Below the pieces are notes generated by a model that was not told the DNA's origin, did no database searches, and saw nothing but the letters and a program-made list of their open reading frames with translations. The translations under genes were made by a program, and so were the position numbers. From positions 3,757,001 to 3,821,000 of the forward strand of contig NZ_CP069127.1 of assembly GCF_016811915.1 (NCBI RefSeq): a DNA stretch of 64,000 bases, read 5' to 3'. The stretch is from Brevibacillus choshinensis (lineage in GTDB: Bacteria; Bacillota; Bacilli; Brevibacillales; Brevibacillaceae). Below are positions 41,711 to 54,111 of this stretch, piece by piece; the stretch's first letter is position 1; the number at the start of each line of letters is the position of its first letter.

Positions 41711-44700
41711 TTAGACGGTTACAGCCACTTTCGCACCGGCGCGCTGCGCTGGCATCGCTTCTGTCGAGAAGGTGATGGTTTCCAGCACGTGCAGCAGGGC
41801 AGATGCCGTATCCAGGGAAGTCAGGCATACAGCGCCGTTTTCCACTGCTTCACGGCGAATGCGGAAGCCGTCACGCTGTGGTGTTTTGCCTTTTGTCAGG
41901 GTATTGAGCACGATGTTGGCTTCGCCTTTGTGGATCATGTCCAGCAGATTTGGAGTGCCTTCGGACAGCTTGTTGACACGTGTCACCGGCAAGCCTGCCT
42001 GCTCCAGATAATCAGCGGTGCCAGCTGTCGCCAGTAGCTTGAAGCCTAGGTGACGGAAGCGTTTGACGATGCCGAGTGCCTCTTCCTTGTCTTTGTCTGC
42101 CACTGTTACGAGCAGGGCTCCCTTCGTCGGGATGTTCATGCCCGCAGCGACGAGACCTTTGTAAAGAGCTTTTGCCAGCGTGCTCTCGCGTCCCATCACT
42201 TCTCCGGTCGATTTCATTTCCGGTCCGAGTGTGATGTCTACGCGGCGCAGCTTCGCAAAGGAGAACACCGGCACTTTGACAGAGACCATTTCTTCCTCCG
42301 GATGATAGCCAGGCGTGAAGCCTTGATCGATGATCGAGTGTCCGAGAATCGCTTTGGTCGCGATGTTCGCCATAGGGATGCCCGTTACTTTGGAGAGGAA
42401 CGGCACGGTTCGGGACGAACGCGGGTTGACTTCGATCACGTACGGACGGTCCTGGTAGATCACGAACTGGATGTTCAAAAGACCCTTGATTTGCAGCGCG
42501 CGAGCCAGCTTCGTCGTCATCTCGATCAGTTCATCCTTGATCGCCTGAGAGAGCGATTGCGGCGGGTACACCGCGATCGAGTCGCCGGAGTGGACCCCTG
42601 CGCGTTCGATATGCTCCATGATGCCTGGGATCAGGACGTTTTCTCCATCGCAGATGGCATCGACTTCCGCCTCGACACCCACCATATAGCGGTCGACGAG
42701 AACCGGGTGATCCGGGTTTACTTTTACTGCCTTTTCCATGTACTCCAAAAGCTCAGGCTGGTTGTAGACGATCTCCATCGCACGTCCGCCCAGGACATAA
42801 GACGGGCGTACCAGTACCGGGAAGCCCAGTCCTTCTGCCGCTACTACCGCTTGTTCAACGGAGGTTACTGTTTTTCCAGGTGGCTGCGCGATTTCCAGAC
42901 CACGCAGCAGAGCTTCGAACTTCTCGCGGTTTTCTGCCGCATCGATGTTTTCCAGGCTCGTACCGAGGATCTTGATGCCGCGCGCCGCCAGTTTGTCAGC
43001 CAGATTGATCGCGGTCTGTCCGCCGAACTGCACGATGACGCCCTCCGGTTTTTCTGCATCCAGAATGTTCATCACGTCTTCGATGTACAGCGGCTCGAAG
43101 TACAGTCGGTCAGAGGTGTTGAAGTCGGTCGAAACGGTTTCCGGATTGTTGTTGATGATGACCGCTTCGTAGCCCGCTTCTTTCAGAGCCCATACTGCGT
43201 GAACGGTTGCGTAGTCGAATTCGATCCCTTGGCCGATCCGGATTGGACCGGAGCCCAGCACGACTACCCGCTTTTTGCCTGTCTCGATGCGCTCATTCTC
43301 GGTTTCGTAGCTGGAATAGTAGTATGGCGTCTGCGCTTCGAACTCCGCCGCGCATGTATCTACCATTTTGTATACAGGGATGAATCCGTTCTTTCTGCGC
43401 TCTTCGCGAACTGCTTCTTCTGTTTGGCCGGAGAGCTCCGCAATTTTGCGATCCGTAAAGCCCATGCGTTTTGCTTCGTACAGCTTTTCCGTCGTCAAGC
43501 CTTTTGCCAGCTCTGCTTCAAAGGCAACCATCTTGTGGAACTTGTGCAGGAAGAAAAGGTCGATCTTGGTCAGATCGTGCAGCTCATCGATCGTCCAGCC
43601 GCGACGCAGTGCCTCTGCCAGCAGGAACAGGCGCTCGTCGTCTGCTGCTACCAGGCGTGCTTTCAGCTCATCCGCACCGATCTCGGATGCGCCTTTGATC
43701 TCCATATGGTACGAACCGATTTCCAGAGAGCGGATTGCTTTCATGATCGACTCTTCAAAGGTACGTCCGATTGCCATGACTTCACCGGTTGCCTTCATTT
43801 GTGTGCCCAGCTTGCGGTTCGCCGACTGGAATTTGTCAAATGGCCAGCGCGGGATCTTGCTTACCACGTAGTCGAGGGTTGGCTCGAAGCACGCGTACGT
43901 CTGTCCGGTTACCGGGTTCTTCAGTTCATCCAATGTGTAGCCGATGGCGATTTTGGCTGCCATTTTCGCGATCGGGTAGCCCGTCGCTTTGGATGCCAGG
44001 GCCGAGGAACGGCTCACACGCGGGTTCACTTCAATCACGTAGTATTGGAAGCTGTGCGGGTCGAGTGCGTATTGCACGTTGCAGCCGCCCTCGATGCCCA
44101 GCGCGCGGATGATGTTCAGCGCGGAGGAGCGCAGCATTTGGTATTCGCGGTCCGAGAGTGTTTGGCTTGGCGCCACTACGATGGAGTCACCTGTATGCAC
44201 GCCTACCGGATCGATGTTTTCCATGTTGCATACCACGATGCAGTTGTCGTTCGCATCGCGCATGACTTCGTATTCGATCTCTTTCATGCCCGCGATGCTT
44301 TTCTCGATCAGGCATTGGGTGATCGGAGAATATTTCAATCCGCTCGCTACGATCTCGCGGAGACTTTCTTCGTCGTCGCAAATTCCGCCGCCTGTACCGC
44401 CCAATGTGTAGGCAGGGCGCACGATGATTGGGTAGCCGATCTCATTTGCGAAATCAACCGCTTCTTCTACGGTGCTGACGATCACGGATTCCGGTACCGG
44501 CTCGCCCAATTCGTTCATCAGGGAGCGGAACAGCTCGCGGTCTTCCGCTTGCTTGATCGATTCCAGCTTGGTTCCGAGCAGTTTTACGTTTTCTTGCTCC
44601 AGCACGCCTTGCTCTGCCAGGGCAACCGCCATGTTCAAGCCTGTCTGACCACCGAGCGTCGGCAGCAGACCATCCGGTTTTTCCTGGCGGATGACGCGGG

Positions 44701-44923
44701 CTACGAATTCAGGTGTGATCGGCTCGATGTACACTTTGTCCGCCATGTTGGTGTCGGTCATGATCGTCGCCGGGTTGGAGTTGATCAGGACGACTTCCAT
44801 GCCCTCTTCTTTCAATGCTTCGCAAGCTTGGGTTCCTGCGTAGTCAAACTCAGCAGCTTGCCCGATCACAATCGGACCGGAACCGATGACGAGGATTTTT
44901 TTGAGGTTATCGTGTTTTGGCAT
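41711..44923 (-). CDS. carB: Carbamoyl-phosphate synthase large subunit
   Basis: 1070 residues with two ATP-grasp halves: [20 protein letters not shown] (start) and [20 protein letters not shown] (near 555), each with its own carbamate/carboxyphosphate site; a C-terminal MGS-like allosteric domain from about 935 ([20 protein letters not shown]). Makes carbamoyl phosphate from bicarbonate, glutamine ammonia and 2 ATP. GGAGGAG precedes the ATG. It overlaps carA by 17 bases. pyrAB in Bacillus naming. Confidence 0.97.
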   Translation of the reverse strand: MPKHDNLKKILVIGSGPIVIGQAAEFDYAGTQACEALKEEGMEVVLINSNPATIMTDTNMADKVYIEPITPEFVARVIRQEKPDGLLPTLGGQTGLNMAVALAEQGVLEQENVKLLGTKLESIKQAEDRELFRSLMNELGEPVPESVIVSTVEEAVDFANEIGYPIIVRPAYTLGGTGGGICDDEESLREIVASGLKYSPITQCLIEKSIAGMKEIEYEVMRDANDNCIVVCNMENIDPVGVHTGDSIVVAPSQTLSDREYQMLRSSALNIIRALGIEGGCNVQYALDPHSFQYYVIEVNPRVSRSSALASKATGYPIAKMAAKIAIGYTLDELKNPVTGQTYACFEPTLDYVVSKIPRWPFDKFQSANRKLGTQMKATGEVMAIGRTFEESIMKAIRSLEIGSYHMEIKGASEIGADELKARLVAADDERLFLLAEALRRGWTIDELHDLTKIDLFFLHKFHKMVAFEAELAKGLTTEKLYEAKRMGFTDRKIAELSGQTEEAVREERRKNGFIPVYKMVDTCAAEFEAQTPYYYSSYETENERIETGKKRVVVLGSGPIRIGQGIEFDYATVHAVWALKEAGYEAVIINNNPETVSTDFNTSDRLYFEPLYIEDVMNILDAEKPEGVIVQFGGQTAINLADKLAARGIKILGTSLENIDAAENREKFEALLRGLEIAQPPGKTVTSVEQAVVAAEGLGFPVLVRPSYVLGGRAMEIVYNQPELLEYMEKAVKVNPDHPVLVDRYMVGVEAEVDAICDGENVLIPGIMEHIERAGVHSGDSIAVYPPQSLSQAIKDELIEMTTKLARALQIKGLLNIQFVIYQDRPYVIEVNPRSSRTVPFLSKVTGIPMANIATKAILGHSIIDQGFTPGYHPEEEMVSVKVPVFSFAKLRRVDITLGPEMKSTGEVMGRESTLAKALYKGLVAAGMNIPTKGALLVTVADKDKEEALGIVKRFRHLGFKLLATAGTADYLEQAGLPVTRVNKLSEGTPNLLDMIHKGEANIVLNTLTKGKTPQRDGFRIRREAVENGAVCLTSLDTASALLHVLETITFSTEAMPAQRAGAKVAVTV

Positions 44924-46004
44924 AGTTTTTCTCCTCCTTGGCGGTTTCGAGCATCGCTAGAAATTGGTCGAACAAGTATCCGGAGTCGTAAGGGCCTGGA
45001 GCCGCTTCCGGGTGATACTGCACGGAGAACGCTCTCTTTGCCGCGTTGCGCAGCCCTTCTACCGTGCCGTCATTCAAAGCGATGTGGGTGATTTCCAGCT
45101 CCGTGCCGTTCAGCGATTCTTCTTTTACGGCATAGCTGTGATTCTGTGAAGTAATGTATGTGCGTCCAGTCGGCAGCTCTTTCACTGGGTGATTTCCGCC
45201 GCGGTGGCCAAATTTCATCTTCATGGTGTCCGCACCAGATGCCAGTGCGAACAGCTGGTGACCCAGGCAGATTCCGAAGAGCGGATACTCTCCGAGGATG
45301 CCTTTGATCATTTCGATGGCTTGCGGGACGTCTTTCGGATCCCCAGGGCCGTTGGACAACAGGATGCCGTCCGGTTGAATCCGGCGAATCTCTTCTGCTG
45401 TCACATTGTACGGAACGACTACCACGTCACAATTTCGTTTGGTCAGCTCGCGCAAAATGCCGTGCTTGGAGCCGAAGTCGACCAGCGCCACGCGATGTCC
45501 GGTACCCGGGCAGGAAAATATGCTTTTGGTGGATACGCGCGGTACTTGATCGGTCATGAGGGTCGTAGATTGGAGTGCTGCCACCAGTTCTGCAAGCGGT
45601 GCAGCGCTCGTGGTGATCATGCCCTTCATCGTGCCGTGGTAACGGATCTTTCTCGTCAGCATCCGCGTGTCCACGCCGCTGATTCCCGGGATATCGTACG
45701 TTTTCAGCAGTTCATCGAGTGTATTGGTATTGCGCCAGTTGCTTGGCATATCGCAATGTTCGCGTACCACGAAGCCGTGGATGTACGGTCTGACCGCTTC
45801 AAAGTCATCACGGTTGATTCCGTAGTTCCCGATCAGCGGGTATGTCATGGTCACGATCTGACCGCAGTAGGATGGGTCAGACAGCACCTCTTGATAACCT
45901 GTCAGTCCGGTATTGAACACCACTTCTCCGTACGTCTCTTTCGCAGCGCCAAACGCTTCTCCGATAAACTCTGTTCCGTCTTCCAAGATCAGTCTTGCTC
46001 GCAT
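44907..46004 (-). CDS. carA: Carbamoyl-phosphate synthase small subunit (glutaminase)
   Basis: 365 residues. The class I glutamine amidotransferase triad: [16 protein letters not shown] (Cys), and [13 protein letters not shown] (His-Glu); N-terminal [20 protein letters not shown]. Delivers ammonia from glutamine to CarB. GGAGGAAC precedes the ATG. 60 bases after pyrC. Confidence 0.97.
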   Translation of the reverse strand: MRARLILEDGTEFIGEAFGAAKETYGEVVFNTGLTGYQEVLSDPSYCGQIVTMTYPLIGNYGINRDDFEAVRPYIHGFVVREHCDMPSNWRNTNTLDELLKTYDIPGISGVDTRMLTRKIRYHGTMKGMITTSAAPLAELVAALQSTTLMTDQVPRVSTKSIFSCPGTGHRVALVDFGSKHGILRELTKRNCDVVVVPYNVTAEEIRRIQPDGILLSNGPGDPKDVPQAIEMIKGILGEYPLFGICLGHQLFALASGADTMKMKFGHRGGNHPVKELPTGRTYITSQNHSYAVKEESLNGTELEITHIALNDGTVEGLRNAAKRAFSVQYHPEAAPGPYDSGYLFDQFLAMLETAKEEKNYAKTR

Positions 46005-46064
46005 CTATGTTCCTCCTTCATTATCCGCGCACGATACCTCTGAGCAGCCTTTTTTGCCCGGCTC

Positions 46065-47345
46065 TTACACGTCTTGATGTACGATTTTGCCTTCTACCAT
46101 GGTCATGACCGGCCAACCTTTGCAATCCCATCCAGCAAACGGTGTATTCGTTCCCTTGCTTGCAAACGTGGCTGGGTCTATTTTCTTCTCCGTCTCCAGA
46201 TCGATGACAGTCAGGTCTGCTACAGCGCCAACTTCCAATCGTCCGTAAGGCAGTCCGAATGCGGCTGCTGGCTTGATGGTCAAGAGGTCGACCAGTTCTT
46301 TCAGCGTGAGCTCGCCTGTTTGGACAAAGTGGGTGTAGAGCAGCGGGAACGCCGTTTCAGAGCCCACGATTCCGAATGGAGCGCGTGCCATTCCGTTCGC
46401 TTTCTCTTCCGCTGTGTGCGGCGCGTGGTCTGTCGCGATCATATCGATCGTGCCGTCTTTCAGACCTGCGATCAGTGCCGCACGGTCTTCGCGGGAGCGC
46501 AGCGGCGGGTTCATCTTCCAATTGGTGTCCAGGTTCTCTGGAATATCTTCATCGCACAAGAGTAGGTGGTGCGGGGTTACCTCGCAGGTCACGTTGACTC
46601 CTGCGCGTTTGCCGTCGCGAACCAATCTGACGGATTCCTTTGCGCTGATGTGGCAGACGTGGTAGTGAACCCCTGTCTGCTCAGCCAGCAGAATGTCGCG
46701 TCCTACATGGATGGACTCGGACTCAGATGGAATGCCCGGAAGTCCGTGGCGTTTGGCCACTTCTCCGTCGTGCAGGGCAGCGCCCGGGATCAAGAGGTCG
46801 TCATCCTCGCAGTGAGCGACAATGGAGATGCCCAGCTCTTTTGCTGCTTGCATCGCCTTTTTCATCATCGCCGTGGATTGGACTCCCACCCCATCGTCCG
46901 TCAGTGCGAAGATGCCTGCTTCCTTCAATCCCGTGAAGTCGGTCAGCTCTTTGCCCAGCTGTCTTACCGTGATCGCACCGTACGGAATGACGCGTGCCAT
47001 GCCTGCTTCACGTGCTTTGTCGAGGATGTAGGTGACTGTCTCGACGCTATCAATGGAAGGACGAGTGTTTGGCATGCAGCAGATCGTTGTGAAGCCGCCG
47101 CGTGCCGCTGCCTTCGCACCTGTTTCGATCGTTTCTTTATGTTCAAAGCCCGGCTCCCGCAAATGCACGTGCACATCGATGAGACCGGCACTGATTAAAC
47201 CGCCTTTGCAATCTACCCACTCATGGGCGCCCTGTGGAATGGATTCTCCCATCGCCACGATTCGCCCGTCTTCCACCAATATTTCTACCGGGATCAATTC
47301 CCCCGCATGATTTAGTAGTTTGCCGTTACCAAGGATGGTTCCCAT
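46065..47345 (-). CDS. pyrC: Dihydroorotase
   Basis: 426 residues, type [21 protein letters not shown] (HxHxR), [24 protein letters not shown] with Asp rather than carbamylated Lys, [22 protein letters not shown]. Closes carbamoyl aspartate to dihydroorotate in biosynthesis. Overlaps pyrB by 34 bases. A second, different dihydroorotase-like gene is at 32421. Confidence 0.95.
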   Translation of the reverse strand: MGTILGNGKLLNHAGELIPVEILVEDGRIVAMGESIPQGAHEWVDCKGGLISAGLIDVHVHLREPGFEHKETIETGAKAAARGGFTTICCMPNTRPSIDSVETVTYILDKAREAGMARVIPYGAITVRQLGKELTDFTGLKEAGIFALTDDGVGVQSTAMMKKAMQAAKELGISIVAHCEDDDLLIPGAALHDGEVAKRHGLPGIPSESESIHVGRDILLAEQTGVHYHVCHISAKESVRLVRDGKRAGVNVTCEVTPHHLLLCDEDIPENLDTNWKMNPPLRSREDRAALIAGLKDGTIDMIATDHAPHTAEEKANGMARAPFGIVGSETAFPLLYTHFVQTGELTLKELVDLLTIKPAAAFGLPYGRLEVGAVADLTVIDLETEKKIDPATFASKGTNTPFAGWDCKGWPVMTMVEGKIVHQDV

Positions 47346-48259
47346 TTCAATTCGCTCCCTTTCAGTAGAGTTTCTAGCACAGCCATTCTCGCTGCGACTC
47401 CGTTGGTTACTTGTTTTTGGATCAGTGAAGTGCTGGATTCAACCAGATCCGTATGAATTTCTACTCCTCGGTTGACTGGAGCAGGGTGCATGATGACCGC
47501 ATTCGGCTTCATCGCTTTTGCTCTCTCCAGGGTCAAGCCGTGCGCCTGATGATATTCTTCCTTGGAGATGTACAGGGATTCGCTATGGCGCTCCAGCTGC
47601 ACCCGCAGCATCATGACGACATCCGCGGTCTGGATCGCTTCATCGATACCCACGACCTTGACGCCATTCGGGATTTGCGCCGGCTGCGGCATCATGCTCG
47701 CAGGTCCGGAGAGAAGCAGATTCATACCCAGCTTCGGCATCGCATGCAGATGTGAGCCGAGCACTCGGCTGTGGCGCAGGTCGCCGATGATCGCGACTGT
47801 CAGCCCTTCCAGGCGTCCAAACTGCTGCTTCATGGTCAAGAGGTCGAGCAAGCATTGGGTGGGATGCTCATTGGTTCCATCACCCGCATTGATCAGCCTG
47901 AGGTCCACGCTTCCAGCCAGCTCTTGCAGCAATCCTTCTTTTTTCGTGCGGATCACCGCTGCTTCCACGCCCATCGCTTCCAGCGTTCGGATCGTGTCGT
48001 AGACGGTCTCACCCTTCACTGCTGAGGAGGTTTCAGGAATGAAGTTTAACACGTGTGCCCCCAGACGCTTTTGAGCGACCTCAAAGGAAAAGCGCGTCCG
48101 AGTGCTGGCCTCGAAGAACAGATTGGCGACAAACCGTCCCCTCAGGACCTCAGCCTGCTCAGCAGGGCGATTCGCCCAGTAGGCGGAGCGGTCCAGCAGC
48201 CGTACAATCTGTTCTTTTGTCATGTCTTTCAAGCCAATCAGGTGACCCGTGTTGTTCAT
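47312..48259 (-). CDS. pyrB: Aspartate carbamoyltransferase catalytic subunit
   Basis: 315 residues. [20 protein letters not shown] (carbamoyl phosphate site STRTRxS), [16 protein letters not shown], and [12 protein letters not shown]. Makes N-carbamoyl-aspartate. A PyrR attenuator lies before it. CGGAGGG precedes the ATG. Confidence 0.96.
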   Translation of the reverse strand: MNNTGHLIGLKDMTKEQIVRLLDRSAYWANRPAEQAEVLRGRFVANLFFEASTRTRFSFEVAQKRLGAHVLNFIPETSSAVKGETVYDTIRTLEAMGVEAAVIRTKKEGLLQELAGSVDLRLINAGDGTNEHPTQCLLDLLTMKQQFGRLEGLTVAIIGDLRHSRVLGSHLHAMPKLGMNLLLSGPASMMPQPAQIPNGVKVVGIDEAIQTADVVMMLRVQLERHSESLYISKEEYHQAHGLTLERAKAMKPNAVIMHPAPVNRGVEIHTDLVESSTSLIQKQVTNGVAARMAVLETLLKGSELKWEPSLVTANY

Positions 48260-48295
48260 CGTGAATCCCTCCGTTTTATCTGATGTGATGAAAGA

Positions 48296-48424
48296 AAAAG
48301 CTTCTTGCCTTCGCGTAGCCGTCGTGGCTGGCGAGACAAGAAGCTGCTGGATGTCCTCCCCCGTTTTTTGCGCAGGGGAAACAGCGTTCTTTGCCTTGCC
48401 AGCCTCTCAGGACTGGATTTAAAG
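48296..48424 (-). promoter_or_regulatory. PyrR-dependent attenuator between pyrP and pyrB
   Basis: Minus: TTTAAATCCAGTCCTGAGAG then GCTGGCAAG (48394-48423) is the PyrR-binding loop. A terminator follows: AGCTTCTTG, long loop with an inner stem, CAAGAAGCT, TTTTCTTTC (48296-48345). UMP-bound PyrR stabilises the binding loop and allows termination before pyrB. Confidence 0.9.
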
Positions 48425-48445
48425 GAATGGGAACGTCACTTTCTT

Positions 48446-49792
48446 TTACGATTGTTCATTGTGCACTTCGCCCATCGCGGATTCCTTGCCTGGCAATATC
48501 ACGTGCAGGATGATTCCGAGGAAGGTAGCGAATGCGATATTGTCGATGGTCAAGTCATTCAGGAAAGGAATGCCTGTACCTGCAAAGCTGATTTTGTAGC
48601 CGCCGATACCGGTTACCAGGATCGCTGCTGCCAGCACCATGTTGCGCTTGTTGGCGAAGTCCACTTTGTTCTCCACGTACATCCGCAGGCCTTGTGCCGC
48701 GATGATCCCGAACAGGATGATGGATACGCCGCCCAAAACCGGGGTCGGGATGCTCATCAAGAGCGTGCTGATTTTGCCGATGAAGGCGAACAGGATGGCC
48801 AGGACTGCTGCGAGGCCGATTACCATTTTACTGAATACGCGAGTAATTGCGAGGACCCCGATGTTTTCGCCGTACGTCGTCGCTGGAGGCCCACCGATGA
48901 AAGCTGCGAGCGAGGTAGCGATACCGTCACCCAGCAAGCTGCGGTGCAAGCCAGGATCTTTCATCAGATCGCGGTCCATTACTTTGCTCGTTACCAGAAG
49001 GTGTCCCAAATGCTCGGCCAGCGTCACGAACGCGACCGGTGCGATCACCAGCGCCGCAATCCATGCGGTTGGATTCCCCATCGCTGCTGTTACCTCGCCG
49101 AACTTGAAGTGTGTCGTAAACATTTCTCCAATACCGACAATCCATGGTGCGTCCGCTACTTTTTTCAAGTCGATCAAATCCGGGTGACGCAAAAGCGTGT
49201 AAACATAGCCTACGATGATACCGATCAGAATCGGGATCAGACCCAGGAAACCGCGGAGCATGACTGCAGCCAGGATGGTGACGATCATGGTGACCAAGGA
49301 AATCTCGATGGAAGTCAGGGACAGTTGCGATTGTCCATCTACCGTTACCTTTGTTGCCATGTCTACGGCTACACCCGCAAGGCTCAAACCGATGACTACG
49401 ATGACAGAAGCGATCACGACTGGCGGCAGTACTTTATCAATCCATTTCACACCGGCCTTTTTCACGATGGCTGCCACGATGATGTAGACCAGACCGGAGA
49501 GGAAACATCCGAGCAAGGCGGTCCCGACTCCATGTGATGCTGTGACTGCGATGATCGGTCCGATGAAAGCAAAGGAGGAGCCCAGGTAGTTGGGGAGCTT
49601 CCCTTTCGTGATCCACAGGAACAGGAGCGTGCCGAGCCCGCTCGTAAACAGCGCTGTAGCTGGATCCAGCCCGGTCAGGATCGGTACGAGAACCGTCGAG
49701 CCGAACATGGCGAATAAGTGTTGGATGGATAATGGCAATAATTTTTTCAGTTCGGGCGTTTCGTTTACATCGATGAAATTTTTCTGGCTCAT
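48446..49792 (-). CDS. pyrP: Uracil permease
   Basis: 448 residues, twelve to fourteen spans of the NCS2 family. LLPLSIQHLFAMFGSTVLVP is the N-terminal signature; AAFIGGPPATTYGENIGVLA is the substrate loop of uracil carriers; the C-terminal SIILFGIIAAQGLRMYVENK follows. Imports uracil with H+. Second gene of the operon, between two attenuators. Confidence 0.94.
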   Translation of the reverse strand: MSQKNFIDVNETPELKKLLPLSIQHLFAMFGSTVLVPILTGLDPATALFTSGLGTLLFLWITKGKLPNYLGSSFAFIGPIIAVTASHGVGTALLGCFLSGLVYIIVAAIVKKAGVKWIDKVLPPVVIASVIVVIGLSLAGVAVDMATKVTVDGQSQLSLTSIEISLVTMIVTILAAVMLRGFLGLIPILIGIIVGYVYTLLRHPDLIDLKKVADAPWIVGIGEMFTTHFKFGEVTAAMGNPTAWIAALVIAPVAFVTLAEHLGHLLVTSKVMDRDLMKDPGLHRSLLGDGIATSLAAFIGGPPATTYGENIGVLAITRVFSKMVIGLAAVLAILFAFIGKISTLLMSIPTPVLGGVSIILFGIIAAQGLRMYVENKVDFANKRNMVLAAAILVTGIGGYKISFAGTGIPFLNDLTIDNIAFATFLGIILHVILPGKESAMGEVHNEQS

Positions 49793-49837
49793 CTATAGGT
49801 TCCCCCTGTGTTTCTTTGATTCTGCCACATTCAAACA

Positions 49838-49930
49838 AAAAGCCTCTTTGCGCAGGCACAAAGAGGCTACCTTCTCCATGGACATGGGAAGTGTACTGCC
49901 TCTTGCCGACCTCACGGGATCGTTTTTAAA
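49838..49930 (-). promoter_or_regulatory. PyrR-dependent attenuator between pyrR and pyrP
   Basis: Minus: TTTAAAAACGATCCCGTGAG then GTCGGCAAG (49899-49930): binding loop with an altered lower stem (CGA/TCG in place of CCAG/CTGG) and the conserved ATCC...GTGAGG core. Terminator: AGCCTCTTTG, loop, CAAAGAGGCT, TTTTG (49838-49869). Confidence 0.87.
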
Positions 49931-49950
49931 GAGGTGTCATTCAGTTATCT

Positions 49951-50656
<706 letters not shown>

Positions 50657-50674
50657 TTCCATTCGTCATGTAGG

Positions 50675-50703
50675 ATTATGTCACGAATCGGGGCGGCTGT
50701 CAA
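50675..50703 (-). promoter_or_regulatory. Sigma-A promoter of the pyr operon
   Basis: Minus: TTGACA (50698-50703), 17-base spacer, CATAAT (50675-50680), followed by the pyrR leader with its attenuator. The remaining DNA up to 50887 has no gene or clear site. Confidence 0.88.
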
Positions 50704-50887
50704 CGGAAAACGGGACAATTTTTATAAAGAATTTTATTCAAACCCATCTCCGCGTTTACTTACACTAAAAATAAAGCGTCTTTGGCAGCTCCATTTCCCT
50801 ATTTGTTCAGAGAGCGTATGGACAAGCAAAAGGAAAAGTTGGTGGTCTCGCCTTTCCCTCATTCGAATCCATTAAATTGGTCATGAT

Positions 50888-52519
50888 TTATCTGTAGACT
50901 GCAAGCATTTGCTTTCCGTACCAATAAGTATAGTCCATTTTCGAGCAATCAATGACTTGCAAAGTGTCTAGATGAAAATGATTGATTGCATAAGGAAAGT
51001 CCTCGTAATCGAAACGATAAACATGTTCTTTTGATAACGGGTGCTCTTGAAATGGCACTAACACGATCAATACTTGACGTGTATGTTTCGCCATTTCCTC
51101 CATGACCTTATGCGGATCAGAAAAATGCTCAAGAATGTTGGAAGTATACACAACGTCAAACATTACTTCTTCATCAAGCTGAAAAATGTCACGTTCTAAA
51201 AATTGAATGCGAGGATATTGCGTGGATGCCTTTTCTATGGCGATTGGCGAGAGATCAATCCCTGTCAATCGATTGTTTTGAAAAGCGTAGGAGAGTAATT
51301 CCAGACCATCACCTTCCGCACATCCGATATCTGCTATCGTGTAACGATGAAGACGGATATCTTGCAGCAAGGCGGGAGGGAGGTTCTGTATGGTTATTTG
51401 AGCAAAGAATCTGGTTTGTTTCTTTCCATGCAGGAGTTCCCAGTCTGTCTGAAATCGGTTATTCCAATACGCTTTACTGTTCATTGCATTTGCTTCTTCA
51501 CGAGAATCGCTGCCTTTCTCCTCAACGATTAGTCGAGAAATGGTCTGCACGGCCGTTTTCGCCCGATTCTCCCATGAATGCTGCCTAAGAAAAAGGGCTA
51601 TCTCCTCTTCCATATAGGGAGCCTCCAATAGTTGTTCGATCTTCTTAATCCATTCAGAAGCGGACAAAGCCGTTTCGACAAATGGGCATTGGACTGCTTC
51701 GCGAATCGCTGTTGAAATAACAGGAATTCCAGCAGCCAAATATTCATACATCTTTATCGGCGAACTGCTATGCGTCATATCCTTAACAGTGAACGGTATC
51801 ATTCCAATGGAAAAATGGCCAACATAGCGAGGAAGTTCTTGATATGATTTTCGGCCTAGAAAATAAATGTTTTGAATGGTCCGCAGCTCCGATTCTAACC
51901 CAATATAATCAGGCCCTACCATGACGAATGACCATTCGGGACGAAGTTTTGCCATCTCCTGCAGCAAGTTTACGTCCAGCCACTGAGCAATCGACCCCAT
52001 GAAACCGATAATGGGTGGATTGATCGCCTGCATGTCATCCGGGATTGATAACAACTTCGATTTACCGAAATGATCTAATTCTGCTGCATTCGGCAGCAAG
52101 AGAACAGGTTTCTCCGGGTATAGCTTTGAGACAATCTGCAATAATCGCCTGCTCACAACTGTAATTAAATCAGCTTTTTGCATCGCGTCATACAAATCAC
52201 TATTATTCCATACAGCAAACTCATCCGTTGCTTCGTCGATGTAATCAAATACCAAGAAATCAGCGCGATACGTTTCTTTTAATCGATAATGAGGAGCATG
52301 TGTCACCCATAGCACCGTAAAATCATCAGTCGGATCTAGGTTTGCTTCAGCTTCCGTAATGTGAACTTGATCTTGGTAATACGTTCCCCCTGAATTTCGA
52401 CCATACTCTTGAAAAATGGCTCTGTGGCCAAGAGAGGCGAATGCCCTCATTAATTGCTGGGGCCTCTGAAATACAAGCCATCCTTCCCAGTGAATCGTCG
52501 GTGGGTATATGATCCTCAC
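50888..52519 (-). CDS. Fused glycosyltransferase (TuaH-like) and SAM methyltransferase
   Basis: 543 residues. Residues 1-335 are a GT4-like glycosyltransferase (MRIIYPPTIHWEGWLVFQRP, WLDVNLLQEMAKLRPEWSFV, SSPIKMYEYLAAGIPVIST for the donor-binding end). Residues 345-543 are a class I methyltransferase (YTIADIGCAEGDGLELLSYA, FDVVYTSNILEHFSDPHKV). Such fusions decorate sugars then methylate them. It is the last of three coupled genes after the collagen-like gene, overlapping the previous by four bases (ATGA-type). The DNA is visibly A+T-richer than neighbours. Confidence 0.85.
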   Translation of the reverse strand: MRIIYPPTIHWEGWLVFQRPQQLMRAFASLGHRAIFQEYGRNSGGTYYQDQVHITEAEANLDPTDDFTVLWVTHAPHYRLKETYRADFLVFDYIDEATDEFAVWNNSDLYDAMQKADLITVVSRRLLQIVSKLYPEKPVLLLPNAAELDHFGKSKLLSIPDDMQAINPPIIGFMGSIAQWLDVNLLQEMAKLRPEWSFVMVGPDYIGLESELRTIQNIYFLGRKSYQELPRYVGHFSIGMIPFTVKDMTHSSSPIKMYEYLAAGIPVISTAIREAVQCPFVETALSASEWIKKIEQLLEAPYMEEEIALFLRQHSWENRAKTAVQTISRLIVEEKGSDSREEANAMNSKAYWNNRFQTDWELLHGKKQTRFFAQITIQNLPPALLQDIRLHRYTIADIGCAEGDGLELLSYAFQNNRLTGIDLSPIAIEKASTQYPRIQFLERDIFQLDEEVMFDVVYTSNILEHFSDPHKVMEEMAKHTRQVLIVLVPFQEHPLSKEHVYRFDYEDFPYAINHFHLDTLQVIDCSKMDYTYWYGKQMLAVYR

Positions 52520-54111
52520 GCAGGAGATCCCTCCCTTTCTTCTTCAACCCATGGAACGAGGTTTGGACAATCGTCGAGTATAGACAAGTATTGTTCGCGC
52601 CACCCGAATTTTGCCTCTGGATCCAGGCTTAAAAAGCGCTCATATTTCTCCAATCGATCTTCCCATTTTGCCCAACCGTAATGTTTCAATCGTATTGGGG
52701 AAATCGTATTGGGAAGTTGAAAGATATTCTCCGGAAACCGTCCACAATGTTGGGGGGCTACTTTCCAGCGGTATTCAAAGTGCGGACGATAGCGAAGAAG
52801 GAAGGGGCGGTATGTAAAGTGAGCGCACCAATACGAGTCTTCACGGTAATGGGTCTCATTCCAGAAATCAAAAAGGCGAAAATTATACAGATCAATGTCC
52901 TTTCGAGAAATCAAGTCGTTTACTTCTGTTTTGAATCTCTCCTCAAAAAGTTCGTCTGCATCCAAATTTAATATCCACTCTGGATTGGTTTTGATCGTTT
53001 CTTCCCATTGTTGTCTTCTCAATTCGATTTCATTGGTGAACTTCGATACTTCATTTCTGATTATGCGAAGGGGAATGCCTTTGAGGAGTTCCCGGCAGAC
53101 CTCGACTGTGTCATCCCTACTCCCGTCGTCTATGATTACGGCGTTATCGATGTAAGCTCGGTGCTGAATCAGTGCTTTTTTCAGATATCGATTCGCTTCA
53201 TTTTTTACAACCATCGATAACGTTATTTGGGGTCGCTTCGGAATGTAAGCGCCCCACGGGAAACCCAGAACTTCTCGTGCCTGAATTGGGCGATTATGCT
53301 GGTTTTTACGAAAATCTTGCATGAACTGTTCAGCTTTAGCCAAATCTGATTTTCGATATATGTGAAATGCAGGATATTCCGTATCCACAAATAGAGAAAA
53401 TCCAAAGGCAGCTGCGCGTATGCAAAAATGACGGTCTTCACCCCAAAAGGATAAATTCTTTATTTGAGAAAAATGGACGCCAGCTAATAGTACCTTTCGG
53501 CTGATGAGTGTACAGGCCCCTAAACCACCAACTTCATAGATCCCAGGTTTTTTCAATTGCGAGAGAAATGCTGTATACCTTGCTTCTTTTTCTGCTTCGG
53601 TAACATTCTCACCACGTTCTTGCTCGTATTGCGTGTAAACATCCTTTAACCAAACTTGCGGCTGAGGAGTGGCTTCAGGCTGCCACCGTGTCCAAAAAAT
53701 CTCTGCAACGATATCCTTCTGTTTTTTTACCAAATGCTCGATTGTTTGTGGGTGTACGAGCACATCTGAGTCGATTAGAAACAAATAATCATAGCTGCCG
53801 TTCAATGCACGTCGAATGATTTCGTTTTTAAATTCAGCCACTTTCCAAATCAATGATTCACTCCAGTAGTGCGTCGCTTCGTCCCGTATATAGAGATCAC
53901 CGGAATTCGCTTCGATAATCTCGACGTGCAGGTTGTTCTCCCTAAAGGATCGCAGCATCTCGCTTGAGTTGCTTTTTTCATTATCATCAATAAATAGGAA
54001 ATGCAGCTCTACGCTCTCCTTATTCAAAGCAAGCAAGCTCTCCAAAAAAAGACGCAAGATCTCCGGTTCTTGGTGCACTGGGCTTCCGATGAGTATGCGC
54101 CTTCTGTTCAT
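52516..54111 (-). CDS. Two-domain glycosyltransferase (GT2 + GT2-like)
   Basis: 531 residues. N-terminal domain (1-285) is Anp1-like: LIGSPVHQEPEILRLFLESL, FLIDSDVLVHPQTIEHLVKK (DxD). C-terminal domain (290-500) is GT2: TLSMVVKNEANRYLKKALIQ, VIIDDGSRDDTVEVCRELL, WILNLDADELFEERFK (DxD), HYGWAKWEDRLEKYERFLS. Two sugars may be added one after the other. Overlaps its neighbours at both ends by four bases. Confidence 0.85.
   Translation of the reverse strand: MNRRRILIGSPVHQEPEILRLFLESLLALNKESVELHFLFIDDNEKSNSSEMLRSFRENNLHVEIIEANSGDLYIRDEATHYWSESLIWKVAEFKNEIIRRALNGSYDYLFLIDSDVLVHPQTIEHLVKKQKDIVAEIFWTRWQPEATPQPQVWLKDVYTQYEQERGENVTEAEKEARYTAFLSQLKKPGIYEVGGLGACTLISRKVLLAGVHFSQIKNLSFWGEDRHFCIRAAAFGFSLFVDTEYPAFHIYRKSDLAKAEQFMQDFRKNQHNRPIQAREVLGFPWGAYIPKRPQITLSMVVKNEANRYLKKALIQHRAYIDNAVIIDDGSRDDTVEVCRELLKGIPLRIIRNEVSKFTNEIELRRQQWEETIKTNPEWILNLDADELFEERFKTEVNDLISRKDIDLYNFRLFDFWNETHYREDSYWCAHFTYRPFLLRYRPHFEYRWKVAPQHCGRFPENIFQLPNTISPIRLKHYGWAKWEDRLEKYERFLSLDPEAKFGWREQYLSILDDCPNLVPWVEEEREGSPA

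Noticed and set aside
42050..45091. A 1013-codon open frame on the plus strand
   Set aside because: It is the antisense frame of carB and the end of carA. Both of those have full motifs, ribosome sites and pyr operon context. The frame has no recognisable domain.
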